From an uncultured Maribacter sp. (lineage in GTDB: Bacteria; Bacteroidota; Bacteroidia; Flavobacteriales; Flavobacteriaceae), in assembly GCA_947498505.1 (NCBI GenBank), contig CANMKG010000004.1:241098-305097 (forward strand): a stretch of DNA of 64,000 nucleotides, written 5' to 3'. Within the stretch, counting starts at the first letter, position 1; each line of letters opens with the position of its first letter. Under the pieces are notes generated by a model. The model was not told the DNA's origin, did no database searches, and saw only the letters and a program-made list of their open reading frames with translations. The translations under genes and the position numbers were made by a program. Shown piece after piece: positions 20,752 to 30,281 of the stretch.

Positions 20752-21894
20752 CTATTTTTTTCTGTCTAACTCGTAGTTATACATTTCTCTGCCCAGTGCA
20801 GCTAAAAAAGGAAGTCCGATGTTGTTATACTCATAAGTGTCATCATTGAATATTTTATTTTTGTTAACCAGTATTGTAGCGGTTAACATAAAATCAATAT
20901 TGTTTTTAGTATCTCGTATGTAAGCACAATCTGTTAGTGTTCCATACGCAAAACCAACTTTGTTATATATTTTAATATGTTCTGGGATTGTTTCTTTGGA
21001 ATCGCCAAACATAAAAAATTTACAGTATCCATCAGGGTATTCACTAACGCTATAGCCGGCGTTTTTTGGTAAAATACTCATGGAGTTTCTTAAAAAGTTA
21101 AGTTGATTTTCACTAAGATTAAGTTTCTGCGATTTGGAGTATTTTTCAGGAAAAATAATTCGCTTTAATAATTCATGTTGGTCGTGTAGAGGAAAGTAGT
21201 TTTTTAACGAAAAATCAAAAGGCTCGTCTATATATTCGTCGTCTTCATAATAACCTACACCTTTTTTAATTCCTTTTAAATCTAATGGTTTTGGAGAGGT
21301 ATTTATAATAGATTCGGAACTAGATATTGTGGAATCATTTAAATAAATAATAAGGGGCTTTGTAGTAATATCATGTTCTTCAATACCAAGCTGGTGTGAA
21401 ATTCTTGAATTAAGTATTCCAATTTTTTGTAATCTATCATTTATAGCATCTTCCCCTAAGAATTCAAAGAGCCGATTGTTGGCAGTGTTATCACTAACGG
21501 CAAATACTTTGACAATTTCTTTGGCAAAAGTAGTTTCAATAGAATCTCCCTCAATATAAAACTTAGAGTTTCTATTTAGTGTGTCAATACCATTTAGTTT
21601 ATCTAAGGCTAAAGCAGCTACAGGAAATTTTATAGTACTTGCGGGGTAAAAATAGTTGTTAGCGTTTACTTGAAAATCAAAATCCTTAAAGCTAATACTA
21701 TCTTTAATTCGGTTTATTTGGGTGTAACGTATTTGCACTTCATAATCTGCAACACTATCCATTACTTTTTTTATGTAAGGGTTGTTGGTGTTTAAAACGT
21801 GTTTAAGAGGGTTTATGCTTTCTCGATTGGTATTGCAAGAAGTAAGAAACAATACAATACCAAAAAGGTAAAATAGAGGATTTTTTTTATTCAT
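20752..21894 (-). CDS. serine hydrolase, class A beta-lactamase fold lipoprotein
   Basis: Lipobox LFLTSC; SxxK (STIK in PASTIKFPVAAL); SDN (AVSDNTANNRL); KVG. Confidence 0.85.
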   Translation of the reverse strand: MNKKNPLFYLFGIVLFLTSCNTNRESINPLKHVLNTNNPYIKKVMDSVADYEVQIRYTQINRIKDSISFKDFDFQVNANNYFYPASTIKFPVAALALDKLNGIDTLNRNSKFYIEGDSIETTFAKEIVKVFAVSDNTANNRLFEFLGEDAINDRLQKIGILNSRISHQLGIEEHDITTKPLIIYLNDSTISSSESIINTSPKPLDLKGIKKGVGYYEDDEYIDEPFDFSLKNYFPLHDQHELLKRIIFPEKYSKSQKLNLSENQLNFLRNSMSILPKNAGYSVSEYPDGYCKFFMFGDSKETIPEHIKIYNKVGFAYGTLTDCAYIRDTKNNIDFMLTATILVNKNKIFNDDTYEYNNIGLPFLAALGREMYNYELDRKK

Positions 21895-22123
21895 AAACTT
21901 GACCTCTATGTGGCTTTAGTTTATCACGAACGTTAATCATATTACTTTCGTCAACCACCATATATGCAATACTATGCATATCGTTAACATTTTCGTGTCC
22001 AGTAATTTCAGGTGTAATTTTCTCTAAAGTAATATATTCTTTAAGATGAATTTCATGATGTATTGCAGTTTGCGCTGCTGCGGGACCTCTAAAATCCCAA
22101 ATAAGCTTTATTTGTCTTGCCAC
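21887..22123 (-). CDS. conserved hypothetical protein
   Basis: 78 aa, overlaps the following serine hydrolase gene by 8 nt (operon). Confidence 0.6.
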   Translation of the reverse strand: MARQIKLIWDFRGPAAAQTAIHHEIHLKEYITLEKITPEITGHENVNDMHSIAYMVVDESNMINVRDKLKPHRGQVYE

Positions 22124-22239
22124 TATTTAATATATGTTTGTAAGATTAAAGGTAGCCATTTTTTAAGTTTATGACTTAAAAATTGTTAATCAATAAAGGT
22201 AACGTTTGCGAAGCATTAACTAATTGTTACTTTTGTTGG

Positions 22240-23139
22240 ATGTTTAGGTTGAAATTGAATACTTTTTTGAAAATAAAATTACGTTTTTTATTAGCTTTTG
22301 GAATTTTGTTATTGGTGTTTTCCTGTAGTAAATTTTGGAAGAAAAAAGAAGAGGGGAAGCCTTTGGCTAGAGTGGGTGAGTCTTATTTGTATATTGAAGA
22401 TGTTGCTCCTTTTTTAAATAAAGGAATTTCTAAAGAAGACAGCACCACCTTAGTTAATGGATATATAAACAATTGGGCTGCTAAACAAATATTACTTTCA
22501 AAATCCAAAATTAACCTTCCCGAAGAAAAATTAGCAAAATTTGATGCTTTGGTTGATGAGTACAAAACCGATTTGTATACAAGGGCTTATAAAGATGCCT
22601 TAATTCAAAAAGGTACAGATTCTGTGATTACAAACCATCAGCTGAATTCATTTTACGAAACGCAAAAAGAAAATTTTAAGCTTAAAGAAAGGGTTGTAAG
22701 ATTGCGTTTTATTGAGCTTCCAAAACAATTTATTGATAAAGATGTTGTGATTCAGAAATTAAAGGATTTTGAAAAAGAAGATGTTAGGTATTTAGATTCT
22801 GTAGGTGTTCAATTTAAAAAGCTAAATTTTAACGATTCTATTTGGGTAACGGCCTCAAGAGTAATTCAAGAAATAGCACCCTTAACATTTGAAAATCAGG
22901 ATAAGTACTTAAAAAAATCACAATTTTTTGAATTGGAGGATTCAATAGGGGTATATTTGGCAAAAATAGTGGAGGTAAAAGAAGTTAATGATGTAGCACC
23001 GTTATCATTTATTGAACCCACTATTAGACAGGTAATATTGAACCGAAGAAAACTGGCTTACATTAGACAGATAGAAACAGAGGTTATAGACGAAGCCATT
23101 AAAGAAAAAGAATTTGAAGTATATGTTAATGATAAATAA
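22240..23139 (+). CDS. peptidylprolyl isomerase-like (SurA/PrsA-like) lipoprotein
   Basis: Lipobox LLLVFSCSK; SurA-like helical sequence; start chosen at ATG 22240 rather than the TTG at 22183. Confidence 0.7.
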   Translation: MFRLKLNTFLKIKLRFLLAFGILLLVFSCSKFWKKKEEGKPLARVGESYLYIEDVAPFLNKGISKEDSTTLVNGYINNWAAKQILLSKSKINLPEEKLAKFDALVDEYKTDLYTRAYKDALIQKGTDSVITNHQLNSFYETQKENFKLKERVVRLRFIELPKQFIDKDVVIQKLKDFEKEDVRYLDSVGVQFKKLNFNDSIWVTASRVIQEIAPLTFENQDKYLKKSQFFELEDSIGVYLAKIVEVKEVNDVAPLSFIEPTIRQVILNRRKLAYIRQIETEVIDEAIKEKEFEVYVNDK

Positions 23140-24577
23140 AAGAATACTATTCCTGACATTTTTAATGGTGACAGGTTTAATTACAGCGCAGGAGACAGAG
23201 TTGCCGGATACTCAGGTTGAACCACAAGAATCAGTAATGGAGGCTAGCTTGGATATTAAAAAAGACACGGTTAAAAGTACATTCAAAAAAGTAAAACTTG
23301 ATGGTATTTCGGCGGTTATTGGAGACTATGTGATTTTAGAGTCTGATATTGAAAAAACCTTTATAGATTTAAAAAGTCAAGGAGCTTCAACTGAAGATAT
23401 TACTCGTTGTAGTTTGCTAGGTAAGTTAATGGAAGATAGGTTGTATGCTCACCAAGCGGTTCAAGATAGTATATTGGTTTCTGACGATGAAGTAAATGCG
23501 ACAGGAGAAAGACAATTGCAATCTTTAGTACAACAAGTAGGTTCAATGGAAAAAGTACTCAAGTTTTATAAAAAAGAAGACGAGCAAAGTTTTAGAGAGG
23601 AGCTTTTCAAAATAAACAAGCTTCGCATGTTGTCTGAAAAAATGCAGCAAAGCATAGTTGGAGAAATAGAAATAACACCTGAGGAGGTACGCCAGTTTTT
23701 TAGCAAAATACCAGAAAACGAACGACCTGTTTTTGGAGCAGAAATGGAAATTTCTCAAATAGTAAAAGAAGCAAAACCTTCGGAAAAAGAAATTCAAAAA
23801 GTAATTGATAAACTCAACGGAATAAAGTCGGATGTTGAAGATAATGGGTCAAGTTTTAGTGTAAAGGCTATTTTATATTCTCAAGACCCAGGTTCAAAAC
23901 CAAAAGGAGGTTTGTATAATGGTATCACACGACAATCAGGATTCGTAAAAGAATTTAAAGATGTTGCCTTTAGCTTAAAAGAAGGAGAAGTTTCAGAACC
24001 TTTTGAAACGCAATTTGGTTACCATATTATCTATATTGAAAAAATTAGAGGTCAGGAGTTAGATTTAAGGCATATATTACTACAGCCAGAAATATCGGAA
24101 GAGTCATTACTTGAAGCAAAAAATGAGCTTGACAGTATTCGTGTTAAATTACTAAATAACGAGTTTACTTTTGCTGAGGCGGCGCTTAACTTTTCAGATG
24201 AAAAAGAAACTAAATTTGACGGTGGTTTATTAAGAAACCCTGCAACCTTAGACTCTAGGTTTGAGTTAACCAAAATGGAACCCACTTTTTATAATCAAAT
24301 TAGAAATTTAAAAGATAATGAGATTTCTAATCCAATTTTAGAAAAAGATCCGCGTGGAGGGGCAACTAAGTATAAAATTTTAAAAATTACGAATAGGTAT
24401 GATGAGCATACAGCAGATTATGCAAAAGATTATACTAAAATTAAACAATTAGCGCTTACAGAAAAGCAATTTAATGCCATTAAAGAATGGATGGCGGAGC
24501 ATATTAAAGATACTTATGTAAGTGTAGGAGAAACGCATAAAGAGTGTGATTTTTCAAATAATTGGGTTAAGGAATAA
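23123..24577 (+). CDS. SurA-like PpiC-type peptidylprolyl isomerase
   Basis: SurA N-domain (DGISAVIGDYVILESDIEKT), two rotamase units (GGLYNGITRQSGFVKEFKDVAFSLKEGEVSEPFETQFGYHIIYIEK). Confidence 0.9.
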   Translation: MLMINKRILFLTFLMVTGLITAQETELPDTQVEPQESVMEASLDIKKDTVKSTFKKVKLDGISAVIGDYVILESDIEKTFIDLKSQGASTEDITRCSLLGKLMEDRLYAHQAVQDSILVSDDEVNATGERQLQSLVQQVGSMEKVLKFYKKEDEQSFREELFKINKLRMLSEKMQQSIVGEIEITPEEVRQFFSKIPENERPVFGAEMEISQIVKEAKPSEKEIQKVIDKLNGIKSDVEDNGSSFSVKAILYSQDPGSKPKGGLYNGITRQSGFVKEFKDVAFSLKEGEVSEPFETQFGYHIIYIEKIRGQELDLRHILLQPEISEESLLEAKNELDSIRVKLLNNEFTFAEAALNFSDEKETKFDGGLLRNPATLDSRFELTKMEPTFYNQIRNLKDNEISNPILEKDPRGGATKYKILKITNRYDEHTADYAKDYTKIKQLALTEKQFNAIKEWMAEHIKDTYVSVGETHKECDFSNNWVKE

Positions 24578-24586
24578 ATAAAATTC

Positions 24587-25540
24587 ATGTCAGACGTTAC
24601 TGCAGTTCAAAATCTTGTAGCCAAACACAAAGCGCTTAAGCAAGAAATAGGTAAAATTATAATAGGTCAAGAAGCAGTAATAGACCAAATCCTGTTATCA
24701 ATATATACAGGTGGGCACTCATTGTTAATAGGAGTGCCAGGGTTAGCTAAAACCCTTATGGTTAATACTATTGCCCAAACCTTAGGTTTAGATTTTAAAC
24801 GAATTCAGTTTACACCAGACCTTATGCCAAGTGATATTCTTGGTAGTGAGGTTTTAGACCAAAACAGGATGTTTAAATTTATCAAAGGCCCTATTTTTTC
24901 TAATATCATCTTGGCAGATGAAATTAATAGAACCCCTCCAAAAACTCAAGCCGCATTATTGGAGGCTATGCAAGAACGTGCAGTTACTATTGCGGGGCAA
25001 CAACATAAATTAGATTTACCTTATTTTGTTTTGGCAACTCAAAACCCTATTGAGCAAGAAGGAACGTATCCTTTGCCAGAAGCGCAATTAGATAGGTTTA
25101 TGTTTGCTATAGAATTAGAATATCCATCTATTGAAGAAGAAATACAAGTAGTTAAAAGTACTACTAATGATAATTCGGTAACTATAAATGCTCTTTTTAA
25201 CGCAGCGGAAATTCTTGAAGTTCAACATTTAGTACGTCGCATTCCTGTTCCAGATAATGTTGTTGAATATGCGGTTAAACTTGTGAATAGTACAAGACCA
25301 AACTTAGAAACGGCAACAGCATATGTTAAACAATACATAGACTGGGGAGCTGGGCCAAGAGCATCTCAGAATTTAATACTTGGGGCAAAAGCACATGCTG
25401 CCATAAATGGAAAATTTTCTCCTGATATTGAAGATGTAAAAGCTGTTGCAATAGGCATACTTCGTCATCGAATTATTAAAAACTACAAAGCAGAGGCGGA
25501 AGGTATTTCGGAAAATCAAATAATTACAAGCCTTTTTTAG
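24587..25540 (+). CDS. MoxR-family AAA+ ATPase
   Basis: GQEAVIDQILLSIYTGGHSLLIGVPGLAKT, LADEINRTPPKTQAALLEAMQE, ATQNPIEQEGTYPLPEAQLDRFMF. Confidence 0.95.
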   Translation: MSDVTAVQNLVAKHKALKQEIGKIIIGQEAVIDQILLSIYTGGHSLLIGVPGLAKTLMVNTIAQTLGLDFKRIQFTPDLMPSDILGSEVLDQNRMFKFIKGPIFSNIILADEINRTPPKTQAALLEAMQERAVTIAGQQHKLDLPYFVLATQNPIEQEGTYPLPEAQLDRFMFAIELEYPSIEEEIQVVKSTTNDNSVTINALFNAAEILEVQHLVRRIPVPDNVVEYAVKLVNSTRPNLETATAYVKQYIDWGAGPRASQNLILGAKAHAAINGKFSPDIEDVKAVAIGILRHRIIKNYKAEAEGISENQIITSLF

Positions 25541-25969
25541 AGACGTAAAATCTATAATATTTAAGGGAGTACCATTTTGATAACATCGCATGTTTTATTT
25601 GTTGGTTTTTTCTCCTTTAAAAAAAAAGATTTTTTTAGTTCAGCACTTTTGAGTAAATAAACATTTTACAGCATCATATTTTATTAATAATTCAATTTTC
25701 GTCACTTTTTCTGTTAAAAAAGCAATTATTTTATTTAAAAATAGTACTATAATAATTTCATATAATACGTTAATGTATTCTCGTCATTATTTTTAAATCT
25801 TTGCATTAAATTCGTATTTTGCGTCGCTTTTTAGAGCAAAATATAATCACCATTTGGCATTGTAATATTTGATTTAATGAAAGGGAGAATACGCTTGTAA
25901 AAAACGTTAGGACACTGTTCCATTTATAGATTACTTGTCAAGCCAATATAACATTGAAATAATTCTTTT

Positions 25970-28744
25970 ATGAACTACAACGATTACATCAAAGAAATCG
26001 AAGAAAGAAAAGCTCTAGGACTTCATCCTAAGCCAATTGATGGAGCTGAATTATTAAGCGAAATTATTTCGCAAATCAAAGATTCAGGTAACGCCCATCG
26101 CGAAGATTCTCTTAAGTTTTTTATTTATAACACTTTGCCAGGAACTACCAGTGCTGCTGGAGTAAAAGCAAAATTTTTAAAAGAAATTATTCTTGGTGAG
26201 TCTGTTTTAGAAGAAATTACACCAGCTTTTGCATTTGAGCAATTATCTCACATGAAAGGTGGTCCATCAATTGAAGTATTATTAGACTTAGCTTTAGGAA
26301 ATGATGCAGGCATTGCTGTAGAGGCTGCTAAAGTCTTAAAAACTCAGGTATTCCTTTATGAAGCGGATACGGATCGTTTAGAGGAGGCAATGAAAGCAGG
26401 AAGTGCTATTGCTAAAGAAATTATAGAGAGTTACGCGCAAGCAGATTTCTTCACCAAACTTCCAGAAGTAGAAGAAGAAATAGAAATCGTTACTTATATC
26501 GCTGGTGTTGGAGATATTTCTACAGATTTATTATCGCCGGGAGCAGATGCGCACTCAAGATCAGACCGCGAATTACATGGTCAGTGTATGTTTGAGCATA
26601 ATAAAGAAATGCAAAAAGAAGTGTTAGCTTTAAAAGAGCAGCACCCAGATAAGCGTGTAATGTTAATCGCGGAAAAAGGAACCATGGGAGTGGGGTCTTC
26701 AAGAATGTCTGGTGTAAATAACGTAGCCTTATGGACAGGAGTTTCTTCTAGTCCTTATGTGCCGTTCATAAATATAGCACCAGTTATTGCTGGTACTAAT
26801 GGTATTGCGCCAATTTTCTTAACAACAGTTGGGGTAACTGGTGGTATTGGTATTGATCTTAAAAACTGGGTTACTAAAAAAGACGAAAGCGGTAAAACCG
26901 TTTATGATGCAGAAGGAGAACCAGTTTTAGAGCAAGTATATACTGTAGATACAGGCACTGTTCTTACTATTAATACAAAGGAGAAAAAATTATATAAAGA
27001 CGGTAAAGCCGTTAAAGATATTTCTACAGCATTAACACCTCCAAAAATGGAGTTTATTAAAGCTGGAGGGTCATACGCCGTTGTTTTCGGTAAAAAATTA
27101 CAAACTTTTGCATGTAAAGTTTTAGGAATAGATGTTCCTCAAGTATACGCTGCGGCAAAAGAAGTTTCTATAGATGGGCAAGGTTTAACTGCCGTTGAAA
27201 AAATATTCAACAAAAATGCAGTAGGAACCACACCAGGGAAAACATTACACGCTGGATCTAATGTTAGAGTAGAAGTTAATATTGTAGGTTCTCAGGATAC
27301 TACAGGATTAATGACCTCTCAAGAGTTAGAGATGATGGCAGCAACTGTTATTTCTCCAATTGTAGATGCAGGATACCAATCGGGTTGTCATACTGCATCG
27401 GTTTGGGATGATAAGTCTAAAGCTAATATTCCAAGATTAATGTCATTTATGAATGATTTTGGATTAATTACTGGACGTGATCCTAAGGGGAAATACTTTC
27501 CAATGACCGATGTTATTCATAAAGTATTAAATGATATCGCTGTAGATGATTGGGATGTTATTATTGGTGGAGATTCGCATACACGTATGGCGAAAGGAGT
27601 AGCATTTGGAGCCGATTCAGGAACAGTTGCTTTAGCATTAGCAACAGGTGAAGCCACTATGCCAATTCCGCAGTCTGTAAAAGTGACCTTTAAAGGAAAT
27701 ATGAAACCGTACATGGATTTCCGTGATGTGGTACATGCAACGCAAGAGCAGATGTTAAATCAGTTTGGCGGAGAGAATGTATTCCAAGGAAGAATCATTG
27801 AGGTGCATATTGGTACTTTAACTTCAGATGAAGCCTTTACATTTACAGATTGGACGGCAGAGATGAAAGCAAAAGCATCTATCTGTATTTCTGAAGATGC
27901 TACATTAGCAGAGTCCTTAGCAATTTCTAGAGATCGTATCCAAATTATGCTAGATAAGGGTATGGATAACGATAAGAAGGTATTACAAGGTTTAGTAGAT
28001 AAAGCAAACAAGCGTATTGCAGAGTTAAAATCTGGAGAAAGACCAGCTTTAAAACCAGATGCAGATGCAGAGTACCATGCAGAAGTGGTAATTGACTTAG
28101 ATAAGATTGTGGAACCAATGATTGCGGATCCAGATGTAAATAACGAAGATGTATCTAAGCGTTACACACACGATAACATTCAACCATTATCTTTCTACGG
28201 AGGTACTAAAAAAGTAGATTTAGGATTTATTGGGTCTTGTATGATCCATAAAGGAGATATGAAGATTTTAGCGCAAATGCTAAAGAATGTAGAGGCACAA
28301 CAAGGAAAAGTGGAGTTTAATGCACCTTTAGTAGTTGCACCACCAACCTATAACATTGTAGATGAGTTAAAAGAAGAAGGCGATTGGGAAATATTAGAGA
28401 AATACTCAGGTTTTGTATTCGATGATGATGCACCAAAAGGTTTAGCACGTACTAAATATGAAAATATGTTGTATTTAGAGCGTCCAGGTTGTAACCTTTG
28501 TATGGGTAACCAAGAAAAGGCAGAACCAGGAGATACGGTAATGGCAACATCGACACGTTTATTCCAAGGAAGAGTTGTGAGAGATGCAGCTGAGAAAAAA
28601 GGAGAATCTTTGTTATCATCAACACCAGTGGTAGTACTATCTACTATTTTAGGAAGAACTCCTACTATGGAAGAGTATGAAGCAGCTGTAGAAGGTATTG
28701 TATTAACTAAGTTCAAGCCATCACAGAAGCAATTAGTGAGCTAA
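25970..28744 (+). CDS. acnB: bifunctional aconitate hydratase 2 / 2-methylisocitrate dehydratase
   Basis: 924 aa; AcnB N-terminal HEAT-like domain and Fe-S ligands (SGCHTAS, CNLCMGNQ). Confidence 0.95.
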   Translation: MNYNDYIKEIEERKALGLHPKPIDGAELLSEIISQIKDSGNAHREDSLKFFIYNTLPGTTSAAGVKAKFLKEIILGESVLEEITPAFAFEQLSHMKGGPSIEVLLDLALGNDAGIAVEAAKVLKTQVFLYEADTDRLEEAMKAGSAIAKEIIESYAQADFFTKLPEVEEEIEIVTYIAGVGDISTDLLSPGADAHSRSDRELHGQCMFEHNKEMQKEVLALKEQHPDKRVMLIAEKGTMGVGSSRMSGVNNVALWTGVSSSPYVPFINIAPVIAGTNGIAPIFLTTVGVTGGIGIDLKNWVTKKDESGKTVYDAEGEPVLEQVYTVDTGTVLTINTKEKKLYKDGKAVKDISTALTPPKMEFIKAGGSYAVVFGKKLQTFACKVLGIDVPQVYAAAKEVSIDGQGLTAVEKIFNKNAVGTTPGKTLHAGSNVRVEVNIVGSQDTTGLMTSQELEMMAATVISPIVDAGYQSGCHTASVWDDKSKANIPRLMSFMNDFGLITGRDPKGKYFPMTDVIHKVLNDIAVDDWDVIIGGDSHTRMAKGVAFGADSGTVALALATGEATMPIPQSVKVTFKGNMKPYMDFRDVVHATQEQMLNQFGGENVFQGRIIEVHIGTLTSDEAFTFTDWTAEMKAKASICISEDATLAESLAISRDRIQIMLDKGMDNDKKVLQGLVDKANKRIAELKSGERPALKPDADAEYHAEVVIDLDKIVEPMIADPDVNNEDVSKRYTHDNIQPLSFYGGTKKVDLGFIGSCMIHKGDMKILAQMLKNVEAQQGKVEFNAPLVVAPPTYNIVDELKEEGDWEILEKYSGFVFDDDAPKGLARTKYENMLYLERPGCNLCMGNQEKAEPGDTVMATSTRLFQGRVVRDAAEKKGESLLSSTPVVVLSTILGRTPTMEEYEAAVEGIVLTKFKPSQKQLVS

Positions 28745-28770
28745 ATCATGTGATGATTTTATAATATTTT

Positions 28771-28801
28771 AAAAGTCCGAGTTTTAAGCTCGGACTTTTT
28801 G
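28771..28801 (+). terminator. intrinsic terminator after acnB
   Basis: AGTCCGAG-TTTTAAG-CTCGGACTTTTT. Confidence 0.85.
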
Positions 28802-28864
28802 CTTTTTAATGTTACTGGAATCCTTAACGTTTATTTTCCAGAAAGTAATTTATAAAATAAAAAG

Positions 28865-28898
28865 AATAGCGATTTGAATTTTTACTCAAATCGCTATT
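28865..28898 (-). terminator. stem-loop downstream of the 28926 gene
   Basis: AATAGCGATTTGA-8 nt-TCAAATCGCTATT; 13-bp perfect stem. Confidence 0.6.
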
Positions 28899-28925
28899 AT
28901 TGATAAACGTTAATATCAATGGTAT

Positions 28926-29279
28926 TTATATTCTTACCTCTGATTTATGTAAACTCACTACAACTAGAACTGCAATTCCATTTATCCAATAGTAATAGGC
29001 ATCTATTCCCTCGAATGAAAAAATAAACGGTGCAATAATAAACACTATTGCGACAAAAAAATCTACAATTAAATGCATTTTATATGAAATCACTTTAAAT
29101 ACTCCTAAATGATGGTCTGTTAGTAATGTTAAAATAAAAGCAGCTATTCCTGTTGCAACTGAAAGTTGTAAAGCTAAGGGGTTTGTATTTCCTAGCCCAA
29201 GTAGAAAGGGAAGTACAGCTAGTACTATTGCTACAGGATAATCTAAAAATGCGTGTATTCTTTTGGTTATAAATTTCAT
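28926..29279 (-). CDS. SPW-repeat-like 4-TM membrane protein
   Basis: 117 aa with internal two-fold repeat: RIHAFLDYPVAIVLAVLPFLLGLG / KMHLIVDFFVAIVFIIAPFIFSFE. Confidence 0.65.
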   Translation of the reverse strand: MKFITKRIHAFLDYPVAIVLAVLPFLLGLGNTNPLALQLSVATGIAAFILTLLTDHHLGVFKVISYKMHLIVDFFVAIVFIIAPFIFSFEGIDAYYYWINGIAVLVVVSLHKSEVRI

Positions 29280-29290
29280 AATTTCAGTAT

Positions 29291-29764
29291 TTAATTGTGA
29301 GTCTTGCTAAGCTTTTTCCAATTTTTATCAGCAACACTTTTTAATTTAGTATGATTGTTTTCAGCCAACCAAAGTTGTTTTGCATCGAGTTCAACATTGT
29401 TTAAATACAAATAGTATTTTCCATCTTCTACTAAAAATTTGTTTGGGTCAATTCTAAATTTTGCTCCTGCATAACATCCAAATGCACAAAAACCACCATA
29501 CTGAGGGAGATATTTCTCTGGATTATTATCAAATGTTGCTTTTTGTTCTGAAGATGTGAAGTAGTAAACTACTTTATTGTATTCCGATTTATAAGCTTTG
29601 TTGCCTTGTTGAGCTAATTCTAAATCTAGGTATGAAACAGGACTGTAACCTTCTAATGCTATACTACTATTATCAACGTTATTTGCCATTTTATCTTGAG
29701 CAAATACTGCTGAATTCATTATTAATACTAATCCTAAAACTGCTGTTTTTATTAAATTTTTCAT
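29291..29764 (-). CDS. secreted YHS-domain protein
   Basis: Signal peptide; ALEGYSPVSYLDLELAQQGNKAYKSEYNKVVYYFTSSEQKATFDNNPEKYLPQYGGFCAFGCYAG. Confidence 0.85.
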   Translation of the reverse strand: MKNLIKTAVLGLVLIMNSAVFAQDKMANNVDNSSIALEGYSPVSYLDLELAQQGNKAYKSEYNKVVYYFTSSEQKATFDNNPEKYLPQYGGFCAFGCYAGAKFRIDPNKFLVEDGKYYLYLNNVELDAKQLWLAENNHTKLKSVADKNWKKLSKTHN

Positions 29765-29856
29765 TTTACTTTTTTTTTATTGTTATTTATTATCCAAAGC
29801 TTCGTCGCGGGCTTTTCATTAAGATTATCCACAGGACAATTTCTTAACATTCAGCC

Positions 29857-30210
29857 CTATTCTGCGTTGAAGTATTCTTCTTGAATTACTTTTCCTTCAT
29901 CATTCCAAATTCTACGAATGATTTCGTGCCAGTAAATCTTACTGCCGTCTTTCATTTCGAAATCGAATGTAAATTCTGAAGCTGATACATTTCTATCTAC
30001 AATAGAATGATGATGTGTTATACCATTTACTTTTGCAATTGAACTGGCAAAACTTTCCATTTTTGTAATCATTTCTGGTTTGCCTGTGGTTCCTCCATTT
30101 CCGTAATCTGAGGTGTTAGCATTGTCGGCAAAGAATTCTTTTACAGCATCGACAATAGCACCTTGAGAAACTACTGCATCCATTTTTAGTACTTGTTCTT
30201 TAATATCCAT
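29857..30210 (-). CDS. SnoaL/NTF2-like domain protein
   Basis: VVSQGAIVDAVKEFFADNANTSDYGNGG...FTFDFEMKDGSKIYWHEIIRRIWNDEGKVIQEEYF; start likely MDIKEQV. Confidence 0.75.
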   Translation of the reverse strand: MDIKEQVLKMDAVVSQGAIVDAVKEFFADNANTSDYGNGGTTGKPEMITKMESFASSIAKVNGITHHHSIVDRNVSASEFTFDFEMKDGSKIYWHEIIRRIWNDEGKVIQEEYFNAE

Positions 30211-30281
30211 CTTGATTGTTTTTATCATTATACAATGCAAAGATGCGAGAGATAGGAAATTTAAATGCTACAAAAAAAGGA

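Noticed and set aside
22183-22239. TTG-initiated N-terminal extension of the lipoprotein PPIase gene
   Set aside because: It would place an unlikely leader before a good signal peptide and lipobox; ATG at 22240 is preferred.
28348-28716. 122-aa minus-strand ORF antisense to acnB (also 27517-27714 and 27760-28011)
   Set aside because: Shadow ORFs produced by codon bias in acnB; no start-site context or domain.
29825-29833. Perfect DnaA-box-like TTATCCACA
   Set aside because: A single 9-mer is expected about once by chance in a window this size; no clustered boxes or origin features.
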